From Hellea sp. (GTDB lineage Bacteria > Pseudomonadota > Alphaproteobacteria > Caulobacterales > Maricaulaceae): DNA of 64,000 nucleotides. Position numbers and translations under genes: made by a program. The notes under the pieces were generated by a model that saw nothing but the letters and a program-made list of their open reading frames with translations, did not search any database and was not told the origin of the DNA. Shown in pieces: positions 54,774-63,367 of this stretch. The stretch lies in NCBI GenBank assembly GCA_028224375.1, contig JAOIVW010000003.1:62001-126000 (forward strand), read 5' to 3'. Positions within the stretch are counted from its first letter, which is position 1; the number at the start of each line of letters is the position of its first letter.

Positions 54774-55976
54774 ATGAGCACGTCTTTTTATACAGATATT
54801 AGCGCAGAGCTTGAGAGCATTGAAAAGCAGGGGCTTTATAAACGCGAACGCCTGATTACAAGCAAGCAGGCGGCGGACATTATTGTGACGGAGAATGGCG
54901 AAAGCCGTGAGGTCATAAATTTCTGCGCCAATAACTATCTAGGTTTGGCGGATCACCCCGCACTTATCAAAGCGTCTGAGCAAGCCGTAGAGACGCATGG
55001 TTTTGGCATGGCCTCTGTGCGCTTTATCTGCGGGACACAGGCGCAGCACCGCGAGCTTGAGCAAAAGATTGCGGATTGGCTCGGTTTTGAAGACAGTATT
55101 CTCTATGCGGCCTGCTTTGATGCCAATGGCGGAGTCTTTGAGCCGCTTTTAGGGCCAGAGGACGCCATCATATCCGACGCCCTTAATCATGCCTCCATCA
55201 TTGACGGCATTCGGCTATGTAAGGCTAAGCGATATCGCTATAAAACAAGTGATATGAACGACTTAGAGGCGCAGCTTAAACAGGCGCGCGCGGATGGTGC
55301 CCGCCATATCATGATTGCGACAGACGGGGTTTTCTCTATGGACGGAACAATCGCCAAGCTGGACGAAATTGTTGCGCTCAAAACCAAGTATGACGCCTTG
55401 CTTATGGTAGATGATTGCCACTCAACAGGTTTCCTAGGCGATGGCGGACGCGGAACAGCGGCGTTTTGCGGCGTAGAAGGCGAGATTGATGTCCTCACGG
55501 GAACGCTAGGCAAGGCGCTCGGCGGAGCCATGGGCGGTTTTACCTGCGCCAAGCAATCAGTCGTGGATATGCTCAGGCAACGCTCACGGCCCTATCTGTT
55601 TTCCAACAGCTTGGCACCCTCATTGGTAGGCGCAAGCCTGAAAGCCATTGATCTTGCGAAGGATGGTGAAGACATGCGCATGCAGATATTTGCCAATGCC
55701 AAGCAATTTAGAGACGGCATGACGAAAGCAGGCTTTACTATTCCTGATGGGCAGCACCCGATTATTCCTGTTATGCTAGGCGATGCGGTCATTGCGCAAG
55801 AGATGGCCGCTAAACTTTTGGATGAGGGCATATACGTGATTGGGTTTTTCTTCCCGGTAGTACCTAAAGGGCAAGCCCGTATTCGCACACAGATGAGCGC
55901 GGCGCATACCTCAGACCACATTGATAAAGCCATTGCCGCCTTCACCAAGGTCGGCAAAGAATTGGAGGTTATATGA
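54774..55976 (+). CDS. kbl: Glycine C-acetyltransferase (2-amino-3-ketobutyrate CoA ligase)
   Basis: 400-aa PLP enzyme of the alpha-oxoamine synthase family. Features: [41 protein letters not shown] and the PLP-lysine motif [15 protein letters not shown]. It catalyses the second step of threonine catabolism, cleaving 2-amino-3-ketobutyrate to glycine and acetyl-CoA. The ATG at 54774 follows AAAGGAAAT; an earlier ATG at 54747 is less likely. Overlaps tdh by 4 bp (ATGA). Confidence 0.96.
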   Translation: MSTSFYTDISAELESIEKQGLYKRERLITSKQAADIIVTENGESREVINFCANNYLGLADHPALIKASEQAVETHGFGMASVRFICGTQAQHRELEQKIADWLGFEDSILYAACFDANGGVFEPLLGPEDAIISDALNHASIIDGIRLCKAKRYRYKTSDMNDLEAQLKQARADGARHIMIATDGVFSMDGTIAKLDEIVALKTKYDALLMVDDCHSTGFLGDGGRGTAAFCGVEGEIDVLTGTLGKALGGAMGGFTCAKQSVVDMLRQRSRPYLFSNSLAPSLVGASLKAIDLAKDGEDMRMQIFANAKQFRDGMTKAGFTIPDGQHPIIPVMLGDAVIAQEMAAKLLDEGIYVIGFFFPVVPKGQARIRTQMSAAHTSDHIDKAIAAFTKVGKELEVI

Positions 55977-57022
55977 GCACTTCAACAATGAAAGCGCTCG
56001 TAAAAGCCAAAGGCGAGAAAGGGCTTTGGCTTCAAGAGGTTCCTGTTCCTGTCATTGAACCCAATGAAGTCTTAATCAAAATTGAGCGCACAGCTATTTG
56101 CGGTACGGATATGCATATTTATCGCTGGGATGAATGGGCACAGAAAAACGTCCCTGTAGGCCTTGTTGTTGGACATGAATATGGCGGAACAGTCGCAAAG
56201 GTGGGCTCAACCGTTCGCCGTGTGAAAGTCGGCGACCGCGTGACGGGCGAAGGTCATGTTGTTGGCACACGTTCCCGCAATGCAAGAGCCGGGAAATTTC
56301 ACTTAGATCCTGACACCAAAGGTATAGGCGTCAACCTACCTGGAGCCTTTGCACAATATCTCGCGCTGCCAGAATTTAACGTCATACCGCTAAAAGATGA
56401 TTTTCCGCTGGAAATCGCATCTATCATGGATCCGCTCGGCAATGCTGTTCACACAGCGCTCGCTTTTGATCTCGTCGGTGAAGATGTCTTGATAACTGGG
56501 GCAGGGCCTATCGGCATTATGGCCGCGGCAGTCGCTGAAAAAGCGGGCGCGAGGCGCATTGTCCTGACAGACATAAATGATTGGCGTCTGGATTTTGGTA
56601 GAAAGCTCGCGCCTCGTACACGCATGGTCAACACGCTCAACGAAGGTCTAAAGACTGTAATGGACGAAATTGGCATGCAGGAAGGCTTTGATGTCGGCCT
56701 TGAGATGAGCGGCGCAGAGCCCGCCTTTAATCAGATGCTGGATGTCATGTTGATGGGCGGCAATATTGCTATGCTCGGCATTCCCGCCAAACCTTTCCCT
56801 GTCGACTTTGGAAAAATCGTCGGCAAGGCGCTGACGCTGAAAGGGATTTATGGCCGCCAAATGTACGAGACCTGGTATAAAATGCTTGCTCTTCTGGATA
56901 GCGGTTTGGACATGGCCCCCATGATTACGCACCGTTTCGCGGCGCGGGATTTCCAAAAGGCCTTTGACTTGATGGAAACAGGCAAAAGCGGAAAAGTTAT
57001 TCTTGATTGGAATGAAATATGA
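55973..57022 (+). CDS. tdh: L-threonine 3-dehydrogenase lacking the structural zinc cysteines
   Basis: 349-aa medium-chain alcohol dehydrogenase. The catalytic zinc ligands are present (ICGTDMHIY Cys43; GHEYGG His68, Glu69) and the NAD fold shows [21 protein letters not shown]. coli TDH has four structural-zinc cysteines in GHIVCGHCRNCRGGRTHLC; here the aligned stretch is [19 protein letters not shown] (94-112), with all four replaced (Gly98, Ser101, Ala104, Asp112). The rest of the pattern RNARAG is conserved, so the loop is adapted, not broken. It oxidises threonine to 2-amino-3-ketobutyrate for Kbl. Overlaps kbl and the nitroreductase gene. Confidence 0.94.
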   Translation: MSTSTMKALVKAKGEKGLWLQEVPVPVIEPNEVLIKIERTAICGTDMHIYRWDEWAQKNVPVGLVVGHEYGGTVAKVGSTVRRVKVGDRVTGEGHVVGTRSRNARAGKFHLDPDTKGIGVNLPGAFAQYLALPEFNVIPLKDDFPLEIASIMDPLGNAVHTALAFDLVGEDVLITGAGPIGIMAAAVAEKAGARRIVLTDINDWRLDFGRKLAPRTRMVNTLNEGLKTVMDEIGMQEGFDVGLEMSGAEPAFNQMLDVMLMGGNIAMLGIPAKPFPVDFGKIVGKALTLKGIYGRQMYETWYKMLALLDSGLDMAPMITHRFAARDFQKAFDLMETGKSGKVILDWNEI

Positions 57023-57693
57023 GCGCTGATTATGTCCCGCTGGAAGGTTATGAAACGCTAAGCGAAGCCGATATGCGGGCGCAGGCCGAGAGCGTTTACG
57101 ACACCTTACGAAAGCGCCGCTCAATACGAGATTTTTCTGACAAGCCCGTTCCGCAAGACATCATCGAAAGCTGTATTAAATCCGCCGGAACTGCCCCCAG
57201 CGGAGCCAATCACCAACCTTGGCATTTCGTGGCGATTTCCAATCCGGATATGAAACGTAAAATTCGTATCGCGGCAGAAGCTGAAGAGGCTGAGTTTTAC
57301 GGCGGGAAGGCGCCTGATGAATGGCTCGATGCCCTCGCGCCTTTGGGCACAGATGCCAGCAAACCGTTTCTTGAAACAGCGCCGTGGCTTATCGCCGTCT
57401 TTGCGCAACGTAAGGGAGGCGAGCAAGTCGGGCAAAGCAAGAAGAATTACTACATTACTGAGTCGGTCGGGTTAGCCACAGGTATGCTAATTACGGCTCT
57501 ACACAGTGCAGGCCTAGGGACACTCACTCACACGCCAGCACCCATGGGGTTTTTGAGAGATATTTGCGAGCGGCCTAAAGATGAAAAGCCATTTGTGTTG
57601 ATGGTTGTCGGATACCCAGCTGAAAATGCACAAGTGCCCAAACATGCGCTTGTGAAGAAAAGCCTGGGCGATATTTCCACCTTTATCACATAA
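57019..57693 (+). CDS. Nitroreductase family protein
   Basis: 224-aa FMN-dependent oxidoreductase of the nitroreductase superfamily. The FMN-phosphate Arg motif [26 protein letters not shown] and the C-terminal [19 protein letters not shown] are typical of the iodotyrosine deiodinase-like subgroup. The substrate is unknown. It is coupled to tdh (ATGA), so kbl-tdh-nitroreductase is a three-gene operon ended by a terminator; the link to threonine catabolism is by position only. Confidence 0.88.
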   Translation: MSADYVPLEGYETLSEADMRAQAESVYDTLRKRRSIRDFSDKPVPQDIIESCIKSAGTAPSGANHQPWHFVAISNPDMKRKIRIAAEAEEAEFYGGKAPDEWLDALAPLGTDASKPFLETAPWLIAVFAQRKGGEQVGQSKKNYYITESVGLATGMLITALHSAGLGTLTHTPAPMGFLRDICERPKDEKPFVLMVVGYPAENAQVPKHALVKKSLGDISTFIT

Positions 57694-57694
57694 A

Positions 57695-57719
57695 AAAAGC
57701 CCGTCTTTGACGAGCTTTT
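57695..57719 (+). terminator. Rho-independent terminator after the nitroreductase gene
   Basis: AAAAGC-C-CGTC-TTT-GACG-A-GCTTTT starts 1 bp after the stop codon: a stem of 10 pairs with one mismatch, a 3-nt loop and a short T tract. Confidence 0.75.
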
Positions 57720-57736
57720 CTGGATATAATTAGATT

Positions 57737-57901
57737 TTAACCTCTTAAAATTGCTTTTAAATCGCTTAGCGTTGCGTGTTCTTTGATTCTGAACTGTTGA
57801 GGTTTGGCTCGATTTTTTCTGTAGCTAGAAGCTTTTCCTGCAGACGGCCTGACTTTTCTTGCGGATGTATTGGCTGTAAATTGTGTGTCTCGAATTGCCA
57901 T
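57737..57901 (-). CDS. Possible small basic protein (54 aa), stress-type promoter
   Basis: Unrecognised 54-aa reading frame: MAIRDTQFTANTSARKVRPS, then an Arg/Lys-rich tail; 13 Arg/Lys and few acidic residues make it strongly basic. Support for a real gene: AAAAAGG stands at a good distance from the ATG, and an EcfG-like promoter (57936-57960) lies 35 bp upstream in the same arrangement as that of the neighbouring CsbD gene. Against: it is short and no homologue is known to me. A DNA- or ribosome-binding role would fit the charge but is a guess. Confidence 0.45.
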   Translation of the reverse strand: MAIRDTQFTANTSARKVRPSAGKASSYRKNRAKPQQFRIKEHATLSDLKAILRG

Positions 57902-57935
57902 GGCTCTGCCTTTTTATTTTTATATCTAAATAATC

Positions 57936-57960
57936 AACATCTTCGGAGGTGATTGGTTCC
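57936..57960 (-). promoter_or_regulatory. EcfG-like promoter for the 54-aa ORF
   Basis: GGAAC-N16-TGTT on the minus strand, one base off the alphaproteobacterial general-stress consensus GGAAC-N16/17-CGTT. It lies 35 bp before the start codon of the small ORF. Confidence 0.55.
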
Positions 57961-58001
57961 GCTATCTTTTTAGAAAAATCTGAGTCTGCACTCACTAACA
58001 C

Positions 58002-58190
58002 TTAGCTATCAATACTAAACGGGCGCTCGGCAGCTTTTTTAAGATCGCCCTTTTTTTCTTGGATTTCGCCTTTGACCTGCTGAACTGCACCATCAGCCTC
58101 AAGGGCTTCGTCATCAATAACATCGCCTATAGTTTCTTTGACTTTACCGACGATTTTGTTCGCTTTGCCTTTAATATGTTCTTTTTTCAT
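58002..58190 (-). CDS. CsbD family stress protein (second copy)
   Basis: 62-aa acidic/basic repeat-rich protein of the CsbD family: KKEHIKGKANKIVGKVKETI, then VQQVKGEIQEKKGDLKKAAE. CsbD proteins are small, abundant general-stress proteins of unknown mechanism. The ATG at 58190 is 6 bp after AGGAG; the ATG at 58193 is possible. The gene lies 79 bp downstream of the first csbD-like gene and has no promoter of its own that I can see, so both are likely cotranscribed. Confidence 0.88.
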   Translation of the reverse strand: MKKEHIKGKANKIVGKVKETIGDVIDDEALEADGAVQQVKGEIQEKKGDLKKAAERPFSIDS

Positions 58191-58226
58191 CATGAGCTCC
58201 TAAATGATCAAACGTAAAATTGGGTT

Positions 58227-58249
58227 AGGCCCCGCTTAAAGCGAGGCCT
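58227..58249. other. Hairpin between the two CsbD genes
   Basis: AGGCCCCGCTT and AAGCGAGGCCT form an 11-pair stem (one G-T pair on the minus strand). No T tract follows it in the direction of transcription, so it may be a processing or attenuation hairpin between the two genes. Confidence 0.5.
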
Positions 58250-58269
58250 AAAAAATAATTTGGAGGGGT

Positions 58270-58437
58270 CTATTCCAAAGCGTCTTTGACGTCGCCTACT
58301 GCTTGTTCGGCTTTGCCTTTGACTTCATCGATTTTGCCTTTGGCTTGCATTTCTTTGTTGTCAATGGCCTCACCAAGTTTTTGCTTAGCTTTGCCTTTAA
58401 GTTCTTTGGCTTTACCTGTGATGTGTTCGGATTCCAT
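58270..58437 (-). CDS. CsbD family stress protein (first copy)
   Basis: 55-aa CsbD-like protein: ESEHITGKAKELKGKAKQKL, then GEAIDNKEMQAKGKIDEVKG with repeated GKAK/KGKA units. The ATG at 58437 follows AAAGGAT; an in-frame ATG at 58452 is less suited. An EcfG-type promoter (58476-58501) lies 39 bp upstream of the start, so the gene should respond to general stress. Related to the copy at 58002-58190 but with a different C-terminus. Confidence 0.9.
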   Translation of the reverse strand: MESEHITGKAKELKGKAKQKLGEAIDNKEMQAKGKIDEVKGKAEQAVGDVKDALE

Positions 58438-58475
58438 TTTATATCCTTTCAAAGATGATTATCGTATGTGTAATT

Positions 58476-58501
58476 AACGGCCTGGCATCATGTTTGGTTC
58501 C
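58476..58501 (-). promoter_or_regulatory. EcfG-type promoter of the CsbD genes
   Basis: GGAAC-N17-CGTT on the minus strand, an exact match to the EcfG (sigma-EcfG, general stress response) consensus; it lies 39 bp before the first csbD-like start codon. Confidence 0.75.
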
Positions 58502-58612
58502 GACGAGGCCCACAATCCATAAGCAGGATAGTCTTATAATTTTGCTTCATCTTAGCCGCTTGCCAATTTTGACTTACAAGCGCATAGCCTTTCGATATTG
58601 AAAAAAGGTCCA

Positions 58613-59857
58613 ATGTCCTCAAACCCAAAAATCAACACTGTCGCAAAAGCAGGCTTGCCAATGCCTCTCTGGGAATTTGTGTGTTTGGTCGCGGCCCTGA
58701 TGGCCCTTAATGCCTTTGCGATTGACATCATGTTGCCTGCTATGGGCGTCATAGCTGATTATTATCAAGTTGAAGGGAATCACCAGCAATGGCTGCTTTA
58801 CAGCTATATGGTTGGCTTTGGTGTACCGCAGCTCTTTTTCGGCCCTATAACCGACCGATTTGGCCGTAAGACCTTATTGCGGATCTGCATCGTGGCTTAT
58901 GTTTTTTTTGCCTTTGTATGTATGGCGACCACATCTTTTATGCTGCTGCTAGGAGTAAGGTTTTTACACGGAGTCTTTTCCTCTGGTATTCGGGTCATTG
59001 CGGTATCCATAGTCCGTGACTTAACGGCAGGGCGAGCCATGGCACGCATTATGTCCTTGGTCATGACAGTCTTTATGATTATTCCGATCATAGCCCCCGC
59101 GATAGGCCAAGGCGTCATGATTATTGCTGGCTGGAAGTGGATGTTTGGAGTTTTAGGCTTCGCAGGTCTGCTAATCCTTATTTGGGTACAATTTCGGTTA
59201 CCGGAAACGCTTCTTGAGGAAAACCGTCAGGAACTTAGCGCTAAAAAAGCGCTGCGGGGATATGGCCATGTGCTGAAGACGCGAATGACCTTAGGTTACA
59301 TGGCAGCAAGCGGCGTGATATTTGGGGCGTTATTCGCGTTTATTGCGTCGGCCGAGCAAATTTTCGAAGAAACTTTTGGGGTCGGCGAGCGCTTTGCCTT
59401 GTGGTTTGCGCTCATCGCTGGAACGCTTGCCATTGCAAATTTTGTAAATAGCCGCGTTGTTGAAAAATATGGCATGCGCCGTATCAGTCACAGCATATTA
59501 ATTGTGTTTATCATCTTAGCTCTGCTGAACTATTTCGTGATGACATTTGCTGGTGAAAAGCTGATATATTTTCTGCCCTTATTTGCTCTGACATTTGGCT
59601 GTTTTGGTATGCTGGGCGCAAACTTCTCCGCCATAGCCATGGAGCCGCAAGGTAAGATTGCTGGAACAGCCAGCGCAATATATGGGTTTGCGACAACAAC
59701 CGTTGCCAGCGGCTTTGGTTATGTGGTCTCAAGCCGGTTTGATGGAACGGTTGCGCCCATCTTGTTGGGCTTCGTGGCTTTAGGGGTATTATCACTCACC
59801 TTCGTTTTAATTACTGAACGAGGAAAATTATTCGAATTAGGTGAGGGGAAAAACTAG
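58613..59857 (+). CDS. MFS multidrug transporter, Bcr/CflA family
   Basis: 414-aa transporter with twelve predicted helices. The DHA1 motifs are visible: motif A GPITDRFGRKTLLR after helix 2, LMALNAFAIDIMLPAMGVIA in helix 1 (Asp in motif D1-type) and RFLHGVFSSGIRVIAVSIVR in helix 4. It likely exports drugs or small compounds through proton antiport. The ATG at 58613 follows AAAAAAGG; a TTG at 58598 is possible. A TTGACT hexamer lies about 45 bp upstream. Convergent with the protease gene, 4-bp overlap. Confidence 0.9.
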   Translation: MSSNPKINTVAKAGLPMPLWEFVCLVAALMALNAFAIDIMLPAMGVIADYYQVEGNHQQWLLYSYMVGFGVPQLFFGPITDRFGRKTLLRICIVAYVFFAFVCMATTSFMLLLGVRFLHGVFSSGIRVIAVSIVRDLTAGRAMARIMSLVMTVFMIIPIIAPAIGQGVMIIAGWKWMFGVLGFAGLLILIWVQFRLPETLLEENRQELSAKKALRGYGHVLKTRMTLGYMAASGVIFGALFAFIASAEQIFEETFGVGERFALWFALIAGTLAIANFVNSRVVEKYGMRRISHSILIVFIILALLNYFVMTFAGEKLIYFLPLFALTFGCFGMLGANFSAIAMEPQGKIAGTASAIYGFATTTVASGFGYVVSSRFDGTVAPILLGFVALGVLSLTFVLITERGKLFELGEGKN

Positions 59858-60645
59858 CCTTTTGAAAGCTGCGTTATCGCTTGGTTTATTTCTAAAGACA
59901 TATCTTCATCGAAGGGGCGTAATATATACAAATTCCCAGGCTTCTTTGTAATAGGTGACTTAACAGTCCAGACTTGCCCTAAGTGAAACCCCAATAGCCT
60001 GTCTTCACCGTTAACACTTTGAGTTATTGGCGAGCCCGATTGTCCGGGAACAGCAACGCAGTCATGACTATAAATATCCCGGTCATTTTTAGGGGTCGGA
60101 ATATTCACGACGGCCAAGCGGCAATTTTGATTGTTCTGAGGCAGGCCTCGCGCTTGCGCAAACGAGACGTCCATATTGTGCAGCAACTCTTTATCTCGAA
60201 CATAATCTTCCGTTTTGTAGCGTATGATATGGTTACCCTTAATGGGCTTAAATGATATTATAGCCCAATCGGTATCCGTCCCGGATTTATAGTTTTTAGC
60301 ATAAACTCTGCCGATAACCTCTCTCTTATGACCCTGAAAGTCTCTAACATTACATTCATGGCCATTGATGAGACCGTGACCTGTCACAAGCGCGAAGTCA
60401 TGTTTCGACTTATTCACTCCGTCAGGTAATGCGAGTATTGAGGCTTTTGACTGTGTTACTTTTGTTGAGTTTGTCTGGCAATTTAGAAAGATAGTATGTG
60501 TTGGCGTATCACGCGTGACTTTCGCGAAATCTCTCTCAGAATCTAATGTAACTGTGGATGCATGTGTGTGTCCAAAGAGCAAAGGAAACGCTGCGAGAGG
60601 CAGCGCTAGTTTGAGGGCTAATGCTGATGGCATTGGTCTGTTCAC
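59854..60645 (-). CDS. Exported trypsin-like serine protease
   Basis: 263-aa secreted protein with a signal peptide (to about residue 29, HTHAS). Chymotrypsin-like triad: His90 (LVTGHGLI), Asp126 (TDTDWAII) and Ser203 in GQSGSPI, where the usual GDSGGP is altered. Cysteines at 56, 98, 175 and 196 suggest disulfides. The start is a GTG at 60645 overlapping the acyl-CoA synthetase stop (TAGTG); an ATG at 60633 is an alternative. Coupling to a lipid-activating enzyme is curious; the protease substrate is unknown. Confidence 0.8.
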   Translation of the reverse strand: MNRPMPSALALKLALPLAAFPLLFGHTHASTVTLDSERDFAKVTRDTPTHTIFLNCQTNSTKVTQSKASILALPDGVNKSKHDFALVTGHGLINGHECNVRDFQGHKREVIGRVYAKNYKSGTDTDWAIISFKPIKGNHIIRYKTEDYVRDKELLHNMDVSFAQARGLPQNNQNCRLAVVNIPTPKNDRDIYSHDCVAVPGQSGSPITQSVNGEDRLLGFHLGQVWTVKSPITKKPGNLYILRPFDEDMSLEINQAITQLSKG

Positions 60646-62270
60646 TAAGCAGACTTCGTGTATTGGTCTTTGTAAACAAGCTTCAATTCACGCTTTAGAA
60701 TTTTACCAGTCGCGCCGAGCGGTAATTCATCCTGGAAGACAATTTCATCCGGAAGCCACCATTTTGCGCATTTGGCTGTAATGCAATCTTTAATCTCATC
60801 GATATTAGGTGATTTCCCGGGAACAGGTTGCACGATGAGGAACGGGCGCTCCTGCCATTTTTCATGGCGAATACCGATACAAGCCGCCATGGCCACGTCA
60901 GGGTGATCAGACGCCGCATTTTCAACATCAATTGAGCTAACCCATTCGCCGCCGGATTTAATGACGTCTTTGGAGCGATCCGTAATTTCCATGAAGCCCG
61001 AGGGGTGAAGCTTACTCACATCGCCTGTGGCAAACCAACCATCATCCGTAAAGGCCTCTTCGCCTGCGCCTTTGAAATAGCCGCTCGCGACCCAAGGGCC
61101 TTTGACGTGAAGATGGCCTTCGGCCTCGCCGTCAGCCGGGAGAACAGTGCCTTCATCATCTACAATCCGCATTTCAACGCCAAAGATTCGGCGGCCCGCC
61201 ATGAGCTTATCGCTGACAGTCCCGTCATAGTCGCTCAGATCTGTATCCGGATGCGCGGCATAGGTAGAGCCAAGAGGGGAGGTTTCCGTCATGCCCCAAC
61301 CTTGCTGCATCGGAATACCAAGCTCTTGCTCATAGGCGCGCAGCAAAGACTCAGGTAGAGCTGAGCCGCCAACAAGGGCTTTCTTCACGGTAGGCAGATC
61401 AATACCATTAGCTTTGGCGTGGTTATAGATCCCAAGCCAGACCGTCGGGACACCTGCCATAAGCGTGACTTTTTCTTGGGTAATCATTTTGCACATATTC
61501 GCGCCGTCCAGACCCGGCCCTGGCATGACGAGCTTCGCGCCAATCATTGCGGCAGAATAGACAAGCCCCCAAGCGGAGACATGGAACATCGGCACAACGG
61601 CCAAAATAACGTCCCGCGAGCTCGCGCCAATAACATCATTAAAGCTGCCCGCCATGGCGTGGAGAATAGTGGAGCGATGCGAGTAAAGCACGCCCTTCGG
61701 GTCGCCTGTCGTGCCGGAGGTATAGCACAGCGTACAAGCCGTATTTTCGTCAAAGCGTTCCCAGACGATTTGTTCAGACGCGCCCGCAATGAACCCTTCA
61801 TAATCAACGCAATCAACTTTCATCTCGGGCATGCCAGCTTCATCCGTCAGGCAAATCCATTTCTTGACCGTCGGGCACATGGCGCCGACGCCGTTAATGA
61901 TGGGCGCAAATGTTGTATCAAAGATCAGCATGGTATCTTCGGCGTGATTGACCATCCACGCGACCTGCTCGGGTTTAAGCCGCGGATTGATGGTGTGAAC
62001 GATAGCGCCTATCGATGACACCGCATAATAAATCTCAATATGGCGATAGCTATTCCACGCAATAGTTGCCACGCGGTCACCTTTTTTAATGCCCGCTTTT
62101 ATTAGGGCATTTGCGAGCTTACGTGTACGAACCGCGCAATCAGCCCAGCTATAACGGTGCTCCGTCATATCCGCATTTAGGGTGTAAATTTCACGATTTG
62201 AATGAACAGTCGCAGCGTGTTCGATCAGGTCGCTGATCATCAACTCGTGCTGCATCATTAAGCCCTGCAT
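60645..62270 (-). CDS. Long/medium-chain acyl-CoA synthetase (AMP-binding)
   Basis: 541-aa adenylate-forming enzyme. AMP-binding motif [31 protein letters not shown], the Asp/Arg block [20 protein letters not shown] and [12 protein letters not shown], and the C-terminal Lys in [12 protein letters not shown]. It activates fatty acids to acyl-CoA, in the FadD-like group that begins [19 protein letters not shown]. The ATG at 62270 follows GGGAG; other in-frame starts run to 62333. It likely feeds beta-oxidation. Confidence 0.92.
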   Translation of the reverse strand: MQGLMMQHELMISDLIEHAATVHSNREIYTLNADMTEHRYSWADCAVRTRKLANALIKAGIKKGDRVATIAWNSYRHIEIYYAVSSIGAIVHTINPRLKPEQVAWMVNHAEDTMLIFDTTFAPIINGVGAMCPTVKKWICLTDEAGMPEMKVDCVDYEGFIAGASEQIVWERFDENTACTLCYTSGTTGDPKGVLYSHRSTILHAMAGSFNDVIGASSRDVILAVVPMFHVSAWGLVYSAAMIGAKLVMPGPGLDGANMCKMITQEKVTLMAGVPTVWLGIYNHAKANGIDLPTVKKALVGGSALPESLLRAYEQELGIPMQQGWGMTETSPLGSTYAAHPDTDLSDYDGTVSDKLMAGRRIFGVEMRIVDDEGTVLPADGEAEGHLHVKGPWVASGYFKGAGEEAFTDDGWFATGDVSKLHPSGFMEITDRSKDVIKSGGEWVSSIDVENAASDHPDVAMAACIGIRHEKWQERPFLIVQPVPGKSPNIDEIKDCITAKCAKWWLPDEIVFQDELPLGATGKILKRELKLVYKDQYTKSA

Positions 62271-62356
62271 GGACATCTCCCGAATAGTTATTTTTCTTGC
62301 TCCCTTTTTCCCATTGATTAGAGTGAGGGTCAACGACCTTATGCAAAGAGTTTCAT

Positions 62357-63343
62357 ATGAAATCGCTTCCGACGTTTGATGACGTTAAGGCTGCTGCGGC
62401 CCGCATAGAAGGTCATGCGGTGAAGACGCAGTTGCTACGCTCTGATGTGATTGATGTCATGACCGGAAAAACAGTCTGGTTTAAACCTGAATGCAATCAG
62501 AAAGTAGGGGCCTTCAAATATCGCGGCGGTTTTAATCGTCTTTCGGCGATGAGCGTAGAAGAGAAAAAGCGAGGCGTTGTTGCTTTTAGCTCGGGTAACC
62601 ATGCCCAAGGCGTGTCTCGCGCGGCCAAAGAGTTAGGCATATCAGCGATTATCGTTATGCCTGAGGATGCACCTGAAGTGAAAGTGGCAGGCGTAAAAAA
62701 TGATGGCGCTGAAATTGTATTTTATGACCGCCAAACGCAAAGCCGCGAGTCGATTGCTGATGATATTGCCGCGCGAGACGGGCGCGTTATCGTGCCAAGT
62801 TTTGACGACCCCTTTATCATCTCAGGTCAAGGGACTGTCGGCCTAGAGATTGCCCAGAACGATATAGAGTTTGACGCGCTCATCACATGCGTAGGCGGAG
62901 GCGGGCTGTGCGCAGGCATTAGTTTGGCGATGAACGCCTTATCACCACACACGAAAATCTATGGCGCGGAGCCCGAAGACTATAACGACCATCAGCAATC
63001 TTTTAAGTCGGGCAAAAGAGAGACCTTGAAAACAACACCGCCGACACTCTGTGACGCGCTTATGACGCCACAGCCGGGCGAGCTGACATGGCCGATTAAC
63101 AGTCGGTCATTATCTGATGTCTTTTCGGTCTCAGATTTCGATTGCCTCATGACAATGGCCATCGCCAAAAAAGAACTTGGCGTACAATTAGAACCCGGCG
63201 GAGCCGTTGCTATGGCGGCCCTTTTGACGGGCGCACTCTCTGACAAGCCGGACCTCAAAACTATCTGCATCATTCTGTCCGGCGGCAATGTTGACCCGAA
63301 GATAGCGCGGCGGGCAGATAAGCTTTTAGATAATAGAATTTAA
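62357..63343 (+). CDS. Threonine/serine dehydratase or serine racemase-like PLP enzyme
   Basis: 328-aa fold-type II PLP enzyme. The PLP lysine is Lys54 in KVGAFKYRGGFNR, FSSGNHAQGVS binds the substrate carboxylate, VGGGGLCAGI binds the cofactor phosphate and the closing block is CIILSGGNVDPK. There is no C-terminal regulatory (ACT) domain, so it is the catabolic type (TdcB-like) or a serine racemase, not IlvA with feedback control. It begins 86 bp after the start of the divergent acyl-CoA synthetase gene. Confidence 0.9.
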   Translation: MKSLPTFDDVKAAAARIEGHAVKTQLLRSDVIDVMTGKTVWFKPECNQKVGAFKYRGGFNRLSAMSVEEKKRGVVAFSSGNHAQGVSRAAKELGISAIIVMPEDAPEVKVAGVKNDGAEIVFYDRQTQSRESIADDIAARDGRVIVPSFDDPFIISGQGTVGLEIAQNDIEFDALITCVGGGGLCAGISLAMNALSPHTKIYGAEPEDYNDHQQSFKSGKRETLKTTPPTLCDALMTPQPGELTWPINSRSLSDVFSVSDFDCLMTMAIAKKELGVQLEPGGAVAMAALLTGALSDKPDLKTICIILSGGNVDPKIARRADKLLDNRI

Positions 63344-63367
63344 AGCGCAAAATAAAAGGAGACAGCT

